Source of the DNA: Aliivibrio sifiae
Lineage (GTDB): Bacteria > Pseudomonadota > Gammaproteobacteria > Enterobacterales > Vibrionaceae
DNA length: 64,000 nucleotides
Reading direction: 5' to 3'
Assembly: GCF_002954705.1 (NCBI RefSeq)
Contig: NZ_MSCO01000001.1
Coordinates: 227,873 to 291,872 of the forward strand
Position numbers and translations under genes: made by a program. This document shows, piece by piece, positions 18,109 to 26,960 of the stretch. Under the pieces are notes generated by a model that was given only the letters and a program-made list of their open reading frames with translations, did no database searches and was not told the origin of the DNA. The stretch's first letter is position 1; every line of letters begins with the position of its first letter.

Positions 18109-18642
18109 ATGGCCAGCCGTGGTATTAATAAAGTTATTCTTGTTGGTAACTTAGGGCAAGATCCTGAAATCCGTTACATGCCAAGTGGTGGTGCGGTAGC
18201 AAATATTACAATTGCAACGTCTGAATCATGGCGTGATAAAGCAACTGGTGAACAACGTGAAAAAACAGAATGGCACCGTGTGTCTTTGTTTGGAAAGTTG
18301 GCTGAAGTTGCTGGTGAATATTTACGTAAAGGTTCTCAAGTTTATGTAGAAGGTCAACTTCAAACACGTAAATGGCAAGACCAAAACGGACAAGATCGTT
18401 TTACAACAGAAGTTGTTGTTCAAGGCTTTAATGGTGTAATGCAAATGCTTGGTGGTCGTGGTCAGGGTGCTCCTGCTGGTGGTCAACAGCAGCAAGGTAA
18501 TTGGGGTCAACCTCAACAGCCTGCTCAGCAAAATAATTTTGCACCGCAGCAGCAACAAGCTCCTCAACAACAAGCTCCACAAGCTGCTCAACCTCAATAC
18601 AATGAGCCTCCAATGGATTTTGATGACGATATTCCGTTCTAG
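18109..18642 (+). CDS. ssb: Single-stranded DNA-binding protein
   Basis: SSB coats single-stranded DNA in replication, recombination and repair. The 177-residue protein has the OB-fold at residues 1-110 ([12 protein letters not shown]...W-H-R-V), a Q/G/P-rich flexible linker at about 115-165, and the acidic tip M-D-F-D-D-D-I-P-F that binds partner proteins. The start has a clear GGAG site 7 bases upstream. In E. coli ssb is divergent from uvrA and shares a LexA box with it. Here the two are about 13 kb apart and only uvrA has a visible box. Confidence 0.98.
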   Translation: MASRGINKVILVGNLGQDPEIRYMPSGGAVANITIATSESWRDKATGEQREKTEWHRVSLFGKLAEVAGEYLRKGSQVYVEGQLQTRKWQDQNGQDRFTTEVVVQGFNGVMQMLGGRGQGAPAGGQQQQGNWGQPQQPAQQNNFAPQQQQAPQQQAPQAAQPQYNEPPMDFDDDIPF

Positions 18643-18672
18643 ATCCTGTTTAAGGATTAAACGTATTGTTAT

Positions 18673-18700
18673 AAAAACCTCGAATTTTCGAGGTTTTTTT
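18673..18700 (+). terminator. Rho-independent terminator after ssb
   Basis: The stem AAAACCTCGAA/TTCGAGGTTTT with a small loop, followed by a T-run, lies 30 bases after the ssb stop. The 245 bases between ssb and csrD contain nothing else recognisable. Confidence 0.85.
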
Positions 18701-18887
18701 GTTTGTATTCAATTATTAACTCATTGCTTATTTCTAATAGGCTTATGTTATTAAGGTGATTCACTCTATAGAGATATAGGTAAAATATTTGTATCATATC
18801 TAATGTGTATTTAGAGATAGTTCTAAAAATTATATTTAGAACTGTATTACGATCTACAATCTATTTGCTTCAAGGAAGAAGAGTTTA

Positions 18888-20867
18888 ATGAGAAAAACTC
18901 CTAGTTTACGTTTAAGTAATCGTCTTATTTCATTTGTTACCTTAATGGTTTCTGCTGCTATATTTATTTTATTTATTGGTGGGGCAGTTTCTTTTAAGCA
19001 AATTGGTAATGAATATCTAGAGCACTACCTTGCTGGTGTGGTTAAAGTTGTTGATGAAGAGTTAGCCGCTCCTGAAGAAGCGAAATCAATGGCTAAATGG
19101 TTACCAAAGCTACTCAAAGCTAGCAGTGTTGTAAGTATGGAGCTTTCTTCACCTACGGGGCCAGTCTATTCATTTCAAACGTTATCTATGATGCCTGATG
19201 ATAACCTTTTATATCAAAAAACCTTACCTCTTCAGATAAATAAAGGCTATTCGATTGGCTTTAAATCTCTACCTCCTTATAGTGCGTTTACTTACTCTTT
19301 AGGTGCATTATTTTCGATTACCGCTGCGATCGCAGTCATCATTGTTTCATTATTATGGGGAGTTGTTTGGTTAAGAAAGCAGCTTCACGGTTCTGAATTA
19401 CTGGAAGAGCGTGGAAGAATGTTACTTGCCGGAAGATTGGATGAGTATTCTGTGGGGAGTGAGGAAGAGTGGCCAGCAACGGCTAGTTTAGCATTGGACT
19501 CAATTATTGCTGAGTTAAAAGATGCACGAAAGGAGCGCAGTCGTTTTGATACCTTCATACGGACGCATACTTTTTTAGATAAATTAACGGGCTCTGCTAA
19601 TCGAGTATTATTTGATAGTAAATTAGAGTCAACGTTACAGGAATCGCAAAGCCAAGGTGTTCTTTTACTTTTACGAATTAATGGTTGGGATGATCTAATT
19701 GAAGAGCAAGGTAAAGCTGTTGCGGATGATTTGATTGTTGAGATTGGTAAGCAATTGAATAATATTATTCAGCGTTATAGTGATGGTGTTCTTTCTCGTT
19801 ATTACCGTTCTGACTTTGCTTTACTTATTCCTCAGCAATCATTAAAGGAAGCTAAAATAATAGCTTCTCAGTGTTTAAAAGTTGTTGAAAAAATAATACC
19901 ACCCAAGAGTTTAAATGGTGATAATTGGTGTCACATCGGGGTTAATATGTATGTGAGTGGTGAAGGAAGAGGCCGATTAATGGATGAGCTTGATATGGCT
20001 CATCGTAGTGCACTGTTGCAAAATAATAATAGTTGGTCTTTATTTAAAAAACAGCAACAGCTTACCGAAAGTTTGGGTAGCGTTCGTTGGAGAACATTAT
20101 TTGATGCTATTTTTGAGCAAGAGCAACTACTTCTTTATAAGCAGCCTACCTTTTTATTTAAAGGTAATGGACTTGACCTACTTCACTTAGAAATATTTTC
20201 TCGTATTAGAGATGAAAATGGCGTCCAGATAAAAGCGTCCCGATTCTTACCTGCCATTAAACAAGTTGGCTATCAGGTAAAATTAGATAGTGCAGTATTG
20301 AAGCAAGTATTTCCTTTATTAAGTGACCCTGACTTCTCTCAATATTCATTTTCAGTACATCTACAGGTAAAGAGTTTACAAACTCCAGCATTCGTACGAC
20401 AACTAAGAAACCGTTTATTACAAACCCCAAGAGTTCAACTCAAACGTTTGAGCTTTGAATTAGTTGAGGGGCAAGTTGTGACTTATTTAGATGCGGTTAG
20501 ACCAATTGCAAGGCTATTAAAAAGTTTTGGGTGCCAGTTAGTTGTAGAGCAAGCCGGTAGAACTATTGTAAGTACACATTATATTAAAGATCTAAATGTT
20601 GATTACATTAAACTTCATCGTAGTTTAATGAAGGACATCTATCAACGTTATGAAAATCAATTATTTGTACGTAGTCTTTTAGGGGCGTGTGAAAACACTG
20701 GCGCGGAAGTTCTTTCCGTTGGGGTTGAGAACGAAAAAGAATTAAAACTATTGAAAGAGCTTGGTGTAGAGGGAGGACAAGGACGTGTTTTTGAAGCAGA
20801 AACAGCGTTATTTCACCACCAAGAAAAAATATCCATTCCAAAGAGACGAAATCGCTGGGGGAAGTAG
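18888..20867 (+). CDS. csrD: CsrD (MshH): degenerate GGDEF-EAL regulator of CsrB/C sRNA decay
   Basis: A 659-residue inner-membrane protein. It has a membrane helix at about 17-40, a periplasmic part, a second helix near 143-165, a HAMP-like/coiled linker, a GGDEF-like domain (about 225-385) and an EAL-like domain (about 400-645). The GGDEF signature is replaced by R-S-D-F (in Y-Y-R-S-D-F-A-L-L-I) and the EAL motif by E-I-F. The protein should therefore neither make nor degrade c-di-GMP, as known for CsrD. In E. coli CsrD directs RNase E to the CsrB and CsrC sRNAs. Its location just before the msh genes is the vibrio arrangement that gave it the name MshH. The GAAG site upstream supports the start. 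Confidence 0.93.
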   Translation: MRKTPSLRLSNRLISFVTLMVSAAIFILFIGGAVSFKQIGNEYLEHYLAGVVKVVDEELAAPEEAKSMAKWLPKLLKASSVVSMELSSPTGPVYSFQTLSMMPDDNLLYQKTLPLQINKGYSIGFKSLPPYSAFTYSLGALFSITAAIAVIIVSLLWGVVWLRKQLHGSELLEERGRMLLAGRLDEYSVGSEEEWPATASLALDSIIAELKDARKERSRFDTFIRTHTFLDKLTGSANRVLFDSKLESTLQESQSQGVLLLLRINGWDDLIEEQGKAVADDLIVEIGKQLNNIIQRYSDGVLSRYYRSDFALLIPQQSLKEAKIIASQCLKVVEKIIPPKSLNGDNWCHIGVNMYVSGEGRGRLMDELDMAHRSALLQNNNSWSLFKKQQQLTESLGSVRWRTLFDAIFEQEQLLLYKQPTFLFKGNGLDLLHLEIFSRIRDENGVQIKASRFLPAIKQVGYQVKLDSAVLKQVFPLLSDPDFSQYSFSVHLQVKSLQTPAFVRQLRNRLLQTPRVQLKRLSFELVEGQVVTYLDAVRPIARLLKSFGCQLVVEQAGRTIVSTHYIKDLNVDYIKLHRSLMKDIYQRYENQLFVRSLLGACENTGAEVLSVGVENEKELKLLKELGVEGGQGRVFEAETALFHHQEKISIPKRRNRWGK

Positions 20868-20988
20868 AATGTCTCTCATTTTATAGATAATCCCATACCC
20901 GAAAAGAATAGAATGTTGTACTATTGCGTATGGTGTAGCTCTTTTGAGAGTGTTGTTAATAAAGTAAGAGATGAGAGTTGAACAATAA

Positions 20989-22446
20989 ATGAATATTATG
21001 GGTGTATTTAAAAAACTGAAATTCTCTCGTTCAGTGAAAGTCACTACATCTATCGTGATACTACAAGGTGGTATTTATATTGCCAAAAGCGATAATGAAA
21101 ATGAACTTAAAGAGCAACATTTTACGCCGATAGATCAATCTAATGAATGGAAAGAAGGGCTTATTGAAGCGTGCCAAAAAATGGCTCTTTCTGATTGCAA
21201 AGTAAATATTATTATTGGCTCTCATCTATATCAATCTTTTCAAATTGATAACCCTAATTTGCCTAAAGAAGAATTAACGGGTGCATTACCTTTCTTAGTT
21301 AAAGATCTTATTTCAGATCGTGTTGCCGATATAGTAGCTGATGGTGTAGAAACATCGAATGGTAAAATGCAGGTGTATATCTCTCAATTAGTGATAATTA
21401 AAACATTGATTGATTTATTACAATCTTTTTCTATTCAGGTTGGTAATATCACGCCGGATGAATTGGTGTGGAGTCATTCTAAAAAAGATGAAAGTAGCTT
21501 CATGTTACTTACATACAGTAAAGCTGCGGAATTTAAGTTATTAGCTTTTAATGAGAAGCGTTTATATCTTAACCGTTCTTTGCGTGGAATTATGCCGCCT
21601 TTAACTGGTGATTTAGAAAATAGTTTTCAATTTGATAGCTTAGCTCTAGAGTTACAGCGTTCGTTAGATTATTTAAGTGCTCAATTGCATAGTCTCAATA
21701 TTAATCATTTATATGTTCGTTGTGATGATGAAGATGACTCTCTTCTTGTTTCAGAGCTACAGAAACGATTAGGTGTGCAAGTTGCCTCTTTATTACTTGA
21801 GGATCCTAGAGTATTTCGAGCCGGTGAATTATTAAGTTGGCTTGGTTTATTTAATCAACCAAACATTAATTTATATAATGATAAGTTAAAACCTCAAGTT
21901 GACTATTTTTCATTGAAGAATGTAATTGTTAGCTGGGGAATAGGCCTTATTTTTACTGGTCTATTTCTTGGGTATTATCAATGGCAGCTAAATCAGTTAG
22001 AGAGTCATATTTCTCAATTAACATCAGAAGAGAATGGTTACCGACAAGAATTATCAACGTTAAATAAAAAGCTCGAAAGCCATAAACCTTCGGCTGCAAA
22101 ATTAGCCGCAATTAAGCGTTTGCAAGAAGATATTCAATCTAAAAAAGCGTCATTAAAAGTTATAGATAATTTTGATGAAGGTATGCAAATAGGTTATTCA
22201 GGCGTGATGAGTAGTTTAACCCAATTAGGTAAAGGGAACATCTCATTAACTAAGATCTATATTTCAGGCGATGATGTGAACTTTACAGGGTTTGCACGAA
22301 CTCCCGATGTTGTTCCTAATTGGATTAAGAGCTTTGAAAACGAATTACATTTAGTTGGTCGTACATTCGATCAGCTAGAAATAAAAACAGATGAGGAAGG
22401 GCTGGTGTCGTTTATTTTAAACACTAAGACAGCAGAGGATAAGTAA
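20989..22446 (+). CDS. mshI: MSHA biogenesis protein MshI
   Basis: First gene of the MSHA biogenesis set. The 485-residue protein has a cytoplasmic PilM-like actin-fold part at residues 1-300, then a membrane helix near 308-328 and a coiled-coil periplasmic part (330-385), as in PilN. It thus appears to combine the PilM and PilN roles of the inner-membrane alignment complex. A second ATG three codons downstream is possible; the first lies at a better distance from the GAGAG site. Its stop overlaps mshJ by one base. Confidence 0.9.
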   Translation: MNIMGVFKKLKFSRSVKVTTSIVILQGGIYIAKSDNENELKEQHFTPIDQSNEWKEGLIEACQKMALSDCKVNIIIGSHLYQSFQIDNPNLPKEELTGALPFLVKDLISDRVADIVADGVETSNGKMQVYISQLVIIKTLIDLLQSFSIQVGNITPDELVWSHSKKDESSFMLLTYSKAAEFKLLAFNEKRLYLNRSLRGIMPPLTGDLENSFQFDSLALELQRSLDYLSAQLHSLNINHLYVRCDDEDDSLLVSELQKRLGVQVASLLLEDPRVFRAGELLSWLGLFNQPNINLYNDKLKPQVDYFSLKNVIVSWGIGLIFTGLFLGYYQWQLNQLESHISQLTSEENGYRQELSTLNKKLESHKPSAAKLAAIKRLQEDIQSKKASLKVIDNFDEGMQIGYSGVMSSLTQLGKGNISLTKIYISGDDVNFTGFARTPDVVPNWIKSFENELHLVGRTFDQLEIKTDEEGLVSFILNTKTAEDK

Positions 22447-23084
22447 TGGAATATTGGACTAAAGCCAAAGAGGCATTTTCTGCATTATCACAACGAGAGA
22501 AAATATTAATTACTCTGGTTGGTTGGGTCGCGGTAATTTTTATTTCATTGACTGTTATTATCGAACCGAAAATAGAACAACATCAGCAGGCGCAACGAGA
22601 GGTAAATCGTTTAACGAGTTCAATTACGTCTTTGAAGCAACAAATTGAATTAGCGCAGTTTAGATTGCAAAAAGACCCAAATGTAGCAATTGATAAGCAA
22701 TATCAGGAATTGACCCTTGATAGCCAAGATTTAGCTCAATTACTATCAACTCGAGTTGCTGCTTTGGTTTCACCGAGTCAGATGGCTCAACTACTAGAAA
22801 CAGTATTGCAGAAATCATCAAAATTAACCTTAAAATCGATGACGACATTGCCTTCAGAAAGGCTATTAGATGAAAACAATAATGCAGGTTATTACATTCA
22901 TCCAGTTAAATTGGTCTTGTCTGGTAACTATTTCGATATAGAAACATACCTTTCTAATTTAGAAGCGTTGTCAGTGAAATATTATTGGCGAAACTTTCGC
23001 TATCAAGTCGTTGAGTACCCAGTGGCTGAATTGACTATTGAAGTGTATACGTTGGGTTCTCGTAAAGGGTTTATTGGCGGTTAA
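22446..23084 (+). CDS. mshJ: MSHA biogenesis protein MshJ
   Basis: A 212-residue PilO-like inner-membrane protein. It has a short cytoplasmic N-terminus, a membrane helix at about 20-40, a coiled coil at 45-75 and a C-terminal ferredoxin-like periplasmic domain. It should pair with MshI in the pilus alignment complex. The start overlaps the mshI stop (TAATG). Confidence 0.9.
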   Translation: MEYWTKAKEAFSALSQREKILITLVGWVAVIFISLTVIIEPKIEQHQQAQREVNRLTSSITSLKQQIELAQFRLQKDPNVAIDKQYQELTLDSQDLAQLLSTRVAALVSPSQMAQLLETVLQKSSKLTLKSMTTLPSERLLDENNNAGYYIHPVKLVLSGNYFDIETYLSNLEALSVKYYWRNFRYQVVEYPVAELTIEVYTLGSRKGFIGG

Positions 23085-23085
23085 T

Positions 23086-23421
23086 ATGAAGCATTTATTT
23101 TTAATGGTCGTACTGTTCTCTGCATCTATTAGTGCGTCAGAAGCCGTTGTTGGACATGATCCTACTGAGCCATTAAGTTGGTTTCAACCTGAACCAGTAA
23201 AAAAGAAAGTAATAAAAAAACGTCAATATTTCCCTTCTTTACAAGCAATCAGCTGCAGTAGTGAATCTGACTGTAACGCAGTGTTAGACGATAAATCAAT
23301 GATAAAAGGTGACAAAATATCTGGGTATACCTTGTTAGCTATTAACGAAGAAAGCGTTTCGATTGGTCGTTCTGGTAAGAAATGGCAACTTTCCCTATTT
23401 TCACAAGATATTAAGAATTAA
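23086..23421 (+). CDS. mshK: MSHA biogenesis protein MshK
   Basis: A 111-residue periplasmic protein with a signal peptide (cleavage near A-S-A-S-E, about residue 17) and a small PilP-like domain. The D-P-T-E-P-L-S-W-F stretch and the basic K-K-K-V-I-K-K-R run are seen in this family. It should link the inner-membrane complex to the MshL secretin. The frame is open further upstream, but the ATG one base after the mshJ stop is the natural start. Confidence 0.88.
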   Translation: MKHLFLMVVLFSASISASEAVVGHDPTEPLSWFQPEPVKKKVIKKRQYFPSLQAISCSSESDCNAVLDDKSMIKGDKISGYTLLAINEESVSIGRSGKKWQLSLFSQDIKN

Positions 23422-23432
23422 GGTTAGCAGTA

Positions 23433-25058
23433 ATGAAAGTACGTAATGTCATCATTGGATTCATGGTAGCGTCATTAGCGGGGTGCTCTATGGGCCACCG
23501 TGATCCTGTTGAAATTAAACAGACCTTAGATAAATCGATTAATGAAAATGGCGGTCAATTATTAACAGAACTGCCCGCTTCGGTTCAGGCTGATTTAATG
23601 CCAGACTTAAGTTCTCCAAATGTTGAGGTTGAAGAACCAGTTAAACGTTTTAGAGTGAAAGCGAATGGCGTTAATGCTACAGCCTTCTTTACCAGCTTAA
23701 TTAAAGGCACAGAATATAGTGTTGTTATTCATCCTGATGTTTCAGGGCGCATAACGATGAATGTAAATGACGCGACATTGGATGATGTGCTGTCTTCTGT
23801 TGAAGATTTATACGGCTACGAAATCATTAAATCAGGTAAAATCCTGCAAATCTACCCGGCAACGATTAGAACTGAAACTATCCCTATCGACTATTTACAA
23901 TTAACTCGTAAAGGGCGTTCTTTAACTACGATTACCACGGGATCAATTACAAATTCTGATAGTAATTCGAGTGGTAGTGATAATTCAAACTCTAATAATA
24001 GTTCGTCTTCATCCTCATCAGCTACGGGTGGAACCGAGATTGAAACTACGAGCGAAAGTGACTTCTGGAAAGAATTAGAGAATGCCGTTTCTGTTATGAT
24101 TGGAAGTGGTTCAGGACGAAGTGTCGTAGCTTCGCCACAAGCAGGAGTGCTTACTATTACAGCTTCTCCTGATGAACTACGTAAAGTTAAACAATTTTTA
24201 GGTACGTCTCATAAGCGTTTGCAACGACAGGTTATTTTAGAAGCTAAGTTGTTAGAAGTGACATTAAGCGATGGTTATCAACAAGGCATTAATTGGTCTA
24301 ATTTAACGGCTTCTATTGGTGGAACAGATGTTGTGGTTGATAAACTAGCAAGCTCAGCGGTATTACCTGGTATGGATGCCATCGGAACTTTATTGGGTGG
24401 GCAAACTAATGTAACTGTTTCTGACGGAAATTTTAGTGCAGTTTTGAGCTTTATGGATACACAAGGCGATTTAAATGTACTTTCAAGCCCTCGCGTTACT
24501 GCGGCTAATAATCAAAAAGCGGTAATTAAAGTTGGTCGTGATGAATACTACGTTACAGATGTGTCGAGTGTTATAGGTAATGGCGATAATGCAAATGCTT
24601 CTCCTGAAGTAACCTTAACCCCATTCTTCTCTGGTATTTCATTAGATGTGACTCCACAAATTGATGATAAAGGTAATGTGATGTTGCATGTGCACCCATC
24701 CGTTATCGATGTTGAAAACGAAATAAAAGAGATTAACTTGGGTGAGAACGTTGGGATTTTAGAGCTTCCATTAGCGAAAAGTTCAATTCGTGAATCTGAT
24801 TCGGTTATTCGAGCGAAAAGTGGTGATGTCGTGGTCATTGGTGGTTTGATGAAGTCACAAACCGTAGATCAAGTTTCAAAAGTTCCATTCTTAGGAGACC
24901 TTCCTGCTTTAGGGCACCTATTCCGCAATGTGAGTAAATTAACCCAAAAGACAGAATTGGTCATTTTATTAAAACCAACCGTTGTTGGTGTAGATACATG
25001 GCAAGAAGAATTGGAGCGCTCTCGTGATTTATTACAAGAGTGGTTTCCTGACGAGTAA
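23433..25058 (+). CDS. mshL: MSHA outer-membrane secretin MshL
   Basis: A 541-residue PilQ-type secretin that forms the outer-membrane gate for the pilus. It is a lipoprotein: the lipobox V-A-S-L-A-G-C ends at Cys18. A STN/N-domain lies at about 70-130, and a low-complexity Ser/Asn-rich linker at about 170-200. The secretin domain lies at about 260-525, with the conserved V-V-I-G-G-L-M-K...V-P-F-L-G-D-L-P-A-L-G-H-L-F-R signature near 465-495. It lies 11 bases after mshK. Confidence 0.95.
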   Translation: MKVRNVIIGFMVASLAGCSMGHRDPVEIKQTLDKSINENGGQLLTELPASVQADLMPDLSSPNVEVEEPVKRFRVKANGVNATAFFTSLIKGTEYSVVIHPDVSGRITMNVNDATLDDVLSSVEDLYGYEIIKSGKILQIYPATIRTETIPIDYLQLTRKGRSLTTITTGSITNSDSNSSGSDNSNSNNSSSSSSSATGGTEIETTSESDFWKELENAVSVMIGSGSGRSVVASPQAGVLTITASPDELRKVKQFLGTSHKRLQRQVILEAKLLEVTLSDGYQQGINWSNLTASIGGTDVVVDKLASSAVLPGMDAIGTLLGGQTNVTVSDGNFSAVLSFMDTQGDLNVLSSPRVTAANNQKAVIKVGRDEYYVTDVSSVIGNGDNANASPEVTLTPFFSGISLDVTPQIDDKGNVMLHVHPSVIDVENEIKEINLGENVGILELPLAKSSIRESDSVIRAKSGDVVVIGGLMKSQTVDQVSKVPFLGDLPALGHLFRNVSKLTQKTELVILLKPTVVGVDTWQEELERSRDLLQEWFPDE

Positions 25059-25068
25059 TCGTTAAATT

Positions 25069-25917
25069 ATGTATGAACAACATTTTGGTTTAAAGCAACT
25101 TCCTTTTACTTTAACGCCAAATACTTCTCTTTTTCATGGATTATTGCCTCACTATGAGGCAATTCAGACGGTATTGTCTGCAATCTCCATGGGAGAAGGC
25201 GTTATTAAAGTTACAGGGGAGATCGGGACAGGAAAAACACTCGTGTGCCGAATGTTAATGAGTCAATTGCCTCCGAGTGTTGAATTGCTTTACTTACCTA
25301 ATCCTGTCATGAGTGGGTATGAGTTAAGGCAAGCACTAGCAAAGGAACTTTGGCTTGACCAACGTGGGGATGGTATTGCGTTAACTGATCGTATTCATGA
25401 AAAGTTGATTGATTTACATGCAGAAGGAAAAACAGCAGTTGTCTTTATTGATGAGGCACAAGCCTTGTCTGATGAAGCATTAGAAACATTACGTCTCTTC
25501 GGTAATTTAGAAACGGATTATTGTAAATTATTGCAAATTGTCCTGTTTGGGCAACCAGAGTTAGATGAAAGGCTAAAACAATATCACTTACGTCAACTCA
25601 GACAGCGGATTACGTTTTCTGCAATGTTACGCCCGTTAAATGTGAGTGAAACTGTAGCTTATATTGATTATCGAATGGTGGGGGCTGGTTGTTTAAGTAA
25701 TCCATTTTCACTTTCTCAAATGAAGGCTATTTGGCGAGCAAGCAGTGGGGTACCGCGACTCATTAATCAAATATGTCATAAATCGCTACTTATTTCTTTT
25801 TCAGAACAGTTAAGTATAGTGTCTTCAAAATCGGTATTTAATGCGATTTTAGACACAACCGATACCATACAGCCTAAGTATTACTTTCCCAGATTTTGGG
25901 GTTGGAGAGCATCGTGA
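25069..25917 (+). CDS. mshM: MSHA biogenesis ATPase MshM (ExeA-like AAA)
   Basis: A 282-residue AAA ATPase of the ExeA/GspA type. Walker A G-E-I-G-T-G-K-T is at residues 50-57, Walker B V-F-I-D-E-A-Q near 125-131, and an arginine-rich sensor region Q-L-R-Q-R-I follows. It begins with the Y-x-x-x-F-G-L-x-x-x-P-F motif of this family. Relatives help assemble the secretin in the cell wall. Unlike ExeA it has no C-terminal membrane and peptidoglycan-binding part. The stop overlaps the GTG start of mshN. Confidence 0.92.
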   Translation: MYEQHFGLKQLPFTLTPNTSLFHGLLPHYEAIQTVLSAISMGEGVIKVTGEIGTGKTLVCRMLMSQLPPSVELLYLPNPVMSGYELRQALAKELWLDQRGDGIALTDRIHEKLIDLHAEGKTAVVFIDEAQALSDEALETLRLFGNLETDYCKLLQIVLFGQPELDERLKQYHLRQLRQRITFSAMLRPLNVSETVAYIDYRMVGAGCLSNPFSLSQMKAIWRASSGVPRLINQICHKSLLISFSEQLSIVSSKSVFNAILDTTDTIQPKYYFPRFWGWRAS

Positions 25918-26960
25918 GTGCAACGAATAAAGCCTTACTCAACATTACAAAGAAAGACACTGACGCGGGGTTTAAAAAGAGTATTTCTCCAGCAAATGTA
26001 CCTAATATAGAATCAAGATTTAAAGCTTCGTTCTTTTTTGCTATTGGTGTGCTTAGCTCATTGTCTCTTATTGGTTGGGCAACATTAAATAACTCAGCAG
26101 AGGTTAGTCCTGTATTAACAACGAGTAGTGAAATACCTACTATTTCAAAAATAGATGCACTCTCTGTACCTTCAATAGCTTTAGCTAATTCACCAACGCA
26201 GAAAAGCTCTGCAAAAGAGGTGAGTGCTATTTATATCGATAATAGCGACAAGTTATCAGTGGTGATTGCCGCAAATACCAATGTTGCTCTACCTGCAACG
26301 AAACAACCTTCGGTAATCCCTAAGACTCCTCGTGAAGAGGTAAGCCAAGAGTTTCAAGTTGAGGAGGTGGAACTGCTGCCTTCTGAGTTGGCTCAAAAAA
26401 GTCGTGATGCAGCCAAAAAAGCACTAGATAGATCGGATTTTAAAGAAGCGACAAAAGAATATTATACCGTCTTAAAATATCAACCGAATGATGAAGAGTC
26501 GCGTAAAAAACTCGCGGCATTACTTTATGGGAAACGAGACGTAACAGAGGCCGCTGCAATATTACAACAAGGAATAAAACTTGATAATGATAGCGTTAAT
26601 TTACGCTTAGCTTTAGCCAGCTTATTGCAAAAAGAAAAACAGCCAGAGGCGGCATTGTCGGTATTAGAATATATACCTCTGGATGCTAGTGTGGATTATT
26701 TAGCGACTCGTGGTGGTCTAGCTCAAAAACTAAAATTGATGGATTTAGCAAATGAAAGCTATCAGATGTTAGTAAAAAAAGAACCAGACAACGGTCGTTG
26801 GTGGCTAGGTTTAGCGATTGTTTATGAAAGAGAAGCGAAAACAGAACAGGCGTATGATACTTATCAAACCGCGTTAATTAAGCCTGGATTGTCTCGTTCT
26901 TCTTTGGTTTTCGTGAGAGACAGAATAAAACTATTAGCGACAATGAAGGGAAATGAATAA
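25914..26960 (+). CDS. mshN: MSHA biogenesis TPR protein MshN
   Basis: A 348-residue inner-membrane protein. It has a cytoplasmic N-terminus, a membrane helix near residues 41-58, a disordered Ser/Pro/Thr-rich linker to about 150, and a TPR-type domain at 155-345. It should scaffold pilus assembly factors in the periplasm. I chose the GTG at 25914 (GTGA overlap with the mshM stop) because GGAGAG lies 4 bases upstream. The frame also permits a TTG six codons earlier. Confidence 0.88.
   Translation: MSATNKALLNITKKDTDAGFKKSISPANVPNIESRFKASFFFAIGVLSSLSLIGWATLNNSAEVSPVLTTSSEIPTISKIDALSVPSIALANSPTQKSSAKEVSAIYIDNSDKLSVVIAANTNVALPATKQPSVIPKTPREEVSQEFQVEEVELLPSELAQKSRDAAKKALDRSDFKEATKEYYTVLKYQPNDEESRKKLAALLYGKRDVTEAAAILQQGIKLDNDSVNLRLALASLLQKEKQPEAALSVLEYIPLDASVDYLATRGGLAQKLKLMDLANESYQMLVKKEPDNGRWWLGLAIVYEREAKTEQAYDTYQTALIKPGLSRSSLVFVRDRIKLLATMKGNE

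Noticed and set aside
18322-18754. Several open frames overlapping ssb on both strands
   Set aside because: They reflect the repetitive Q/P-codon linker of ssb read in other frames.
18888-20867. CsrD as a decayed c-di-GMP enzyme
   Set aside because: Loss of the GGDEF and EAL motifs is normal for CsrD and does not indicate a pseudogene.
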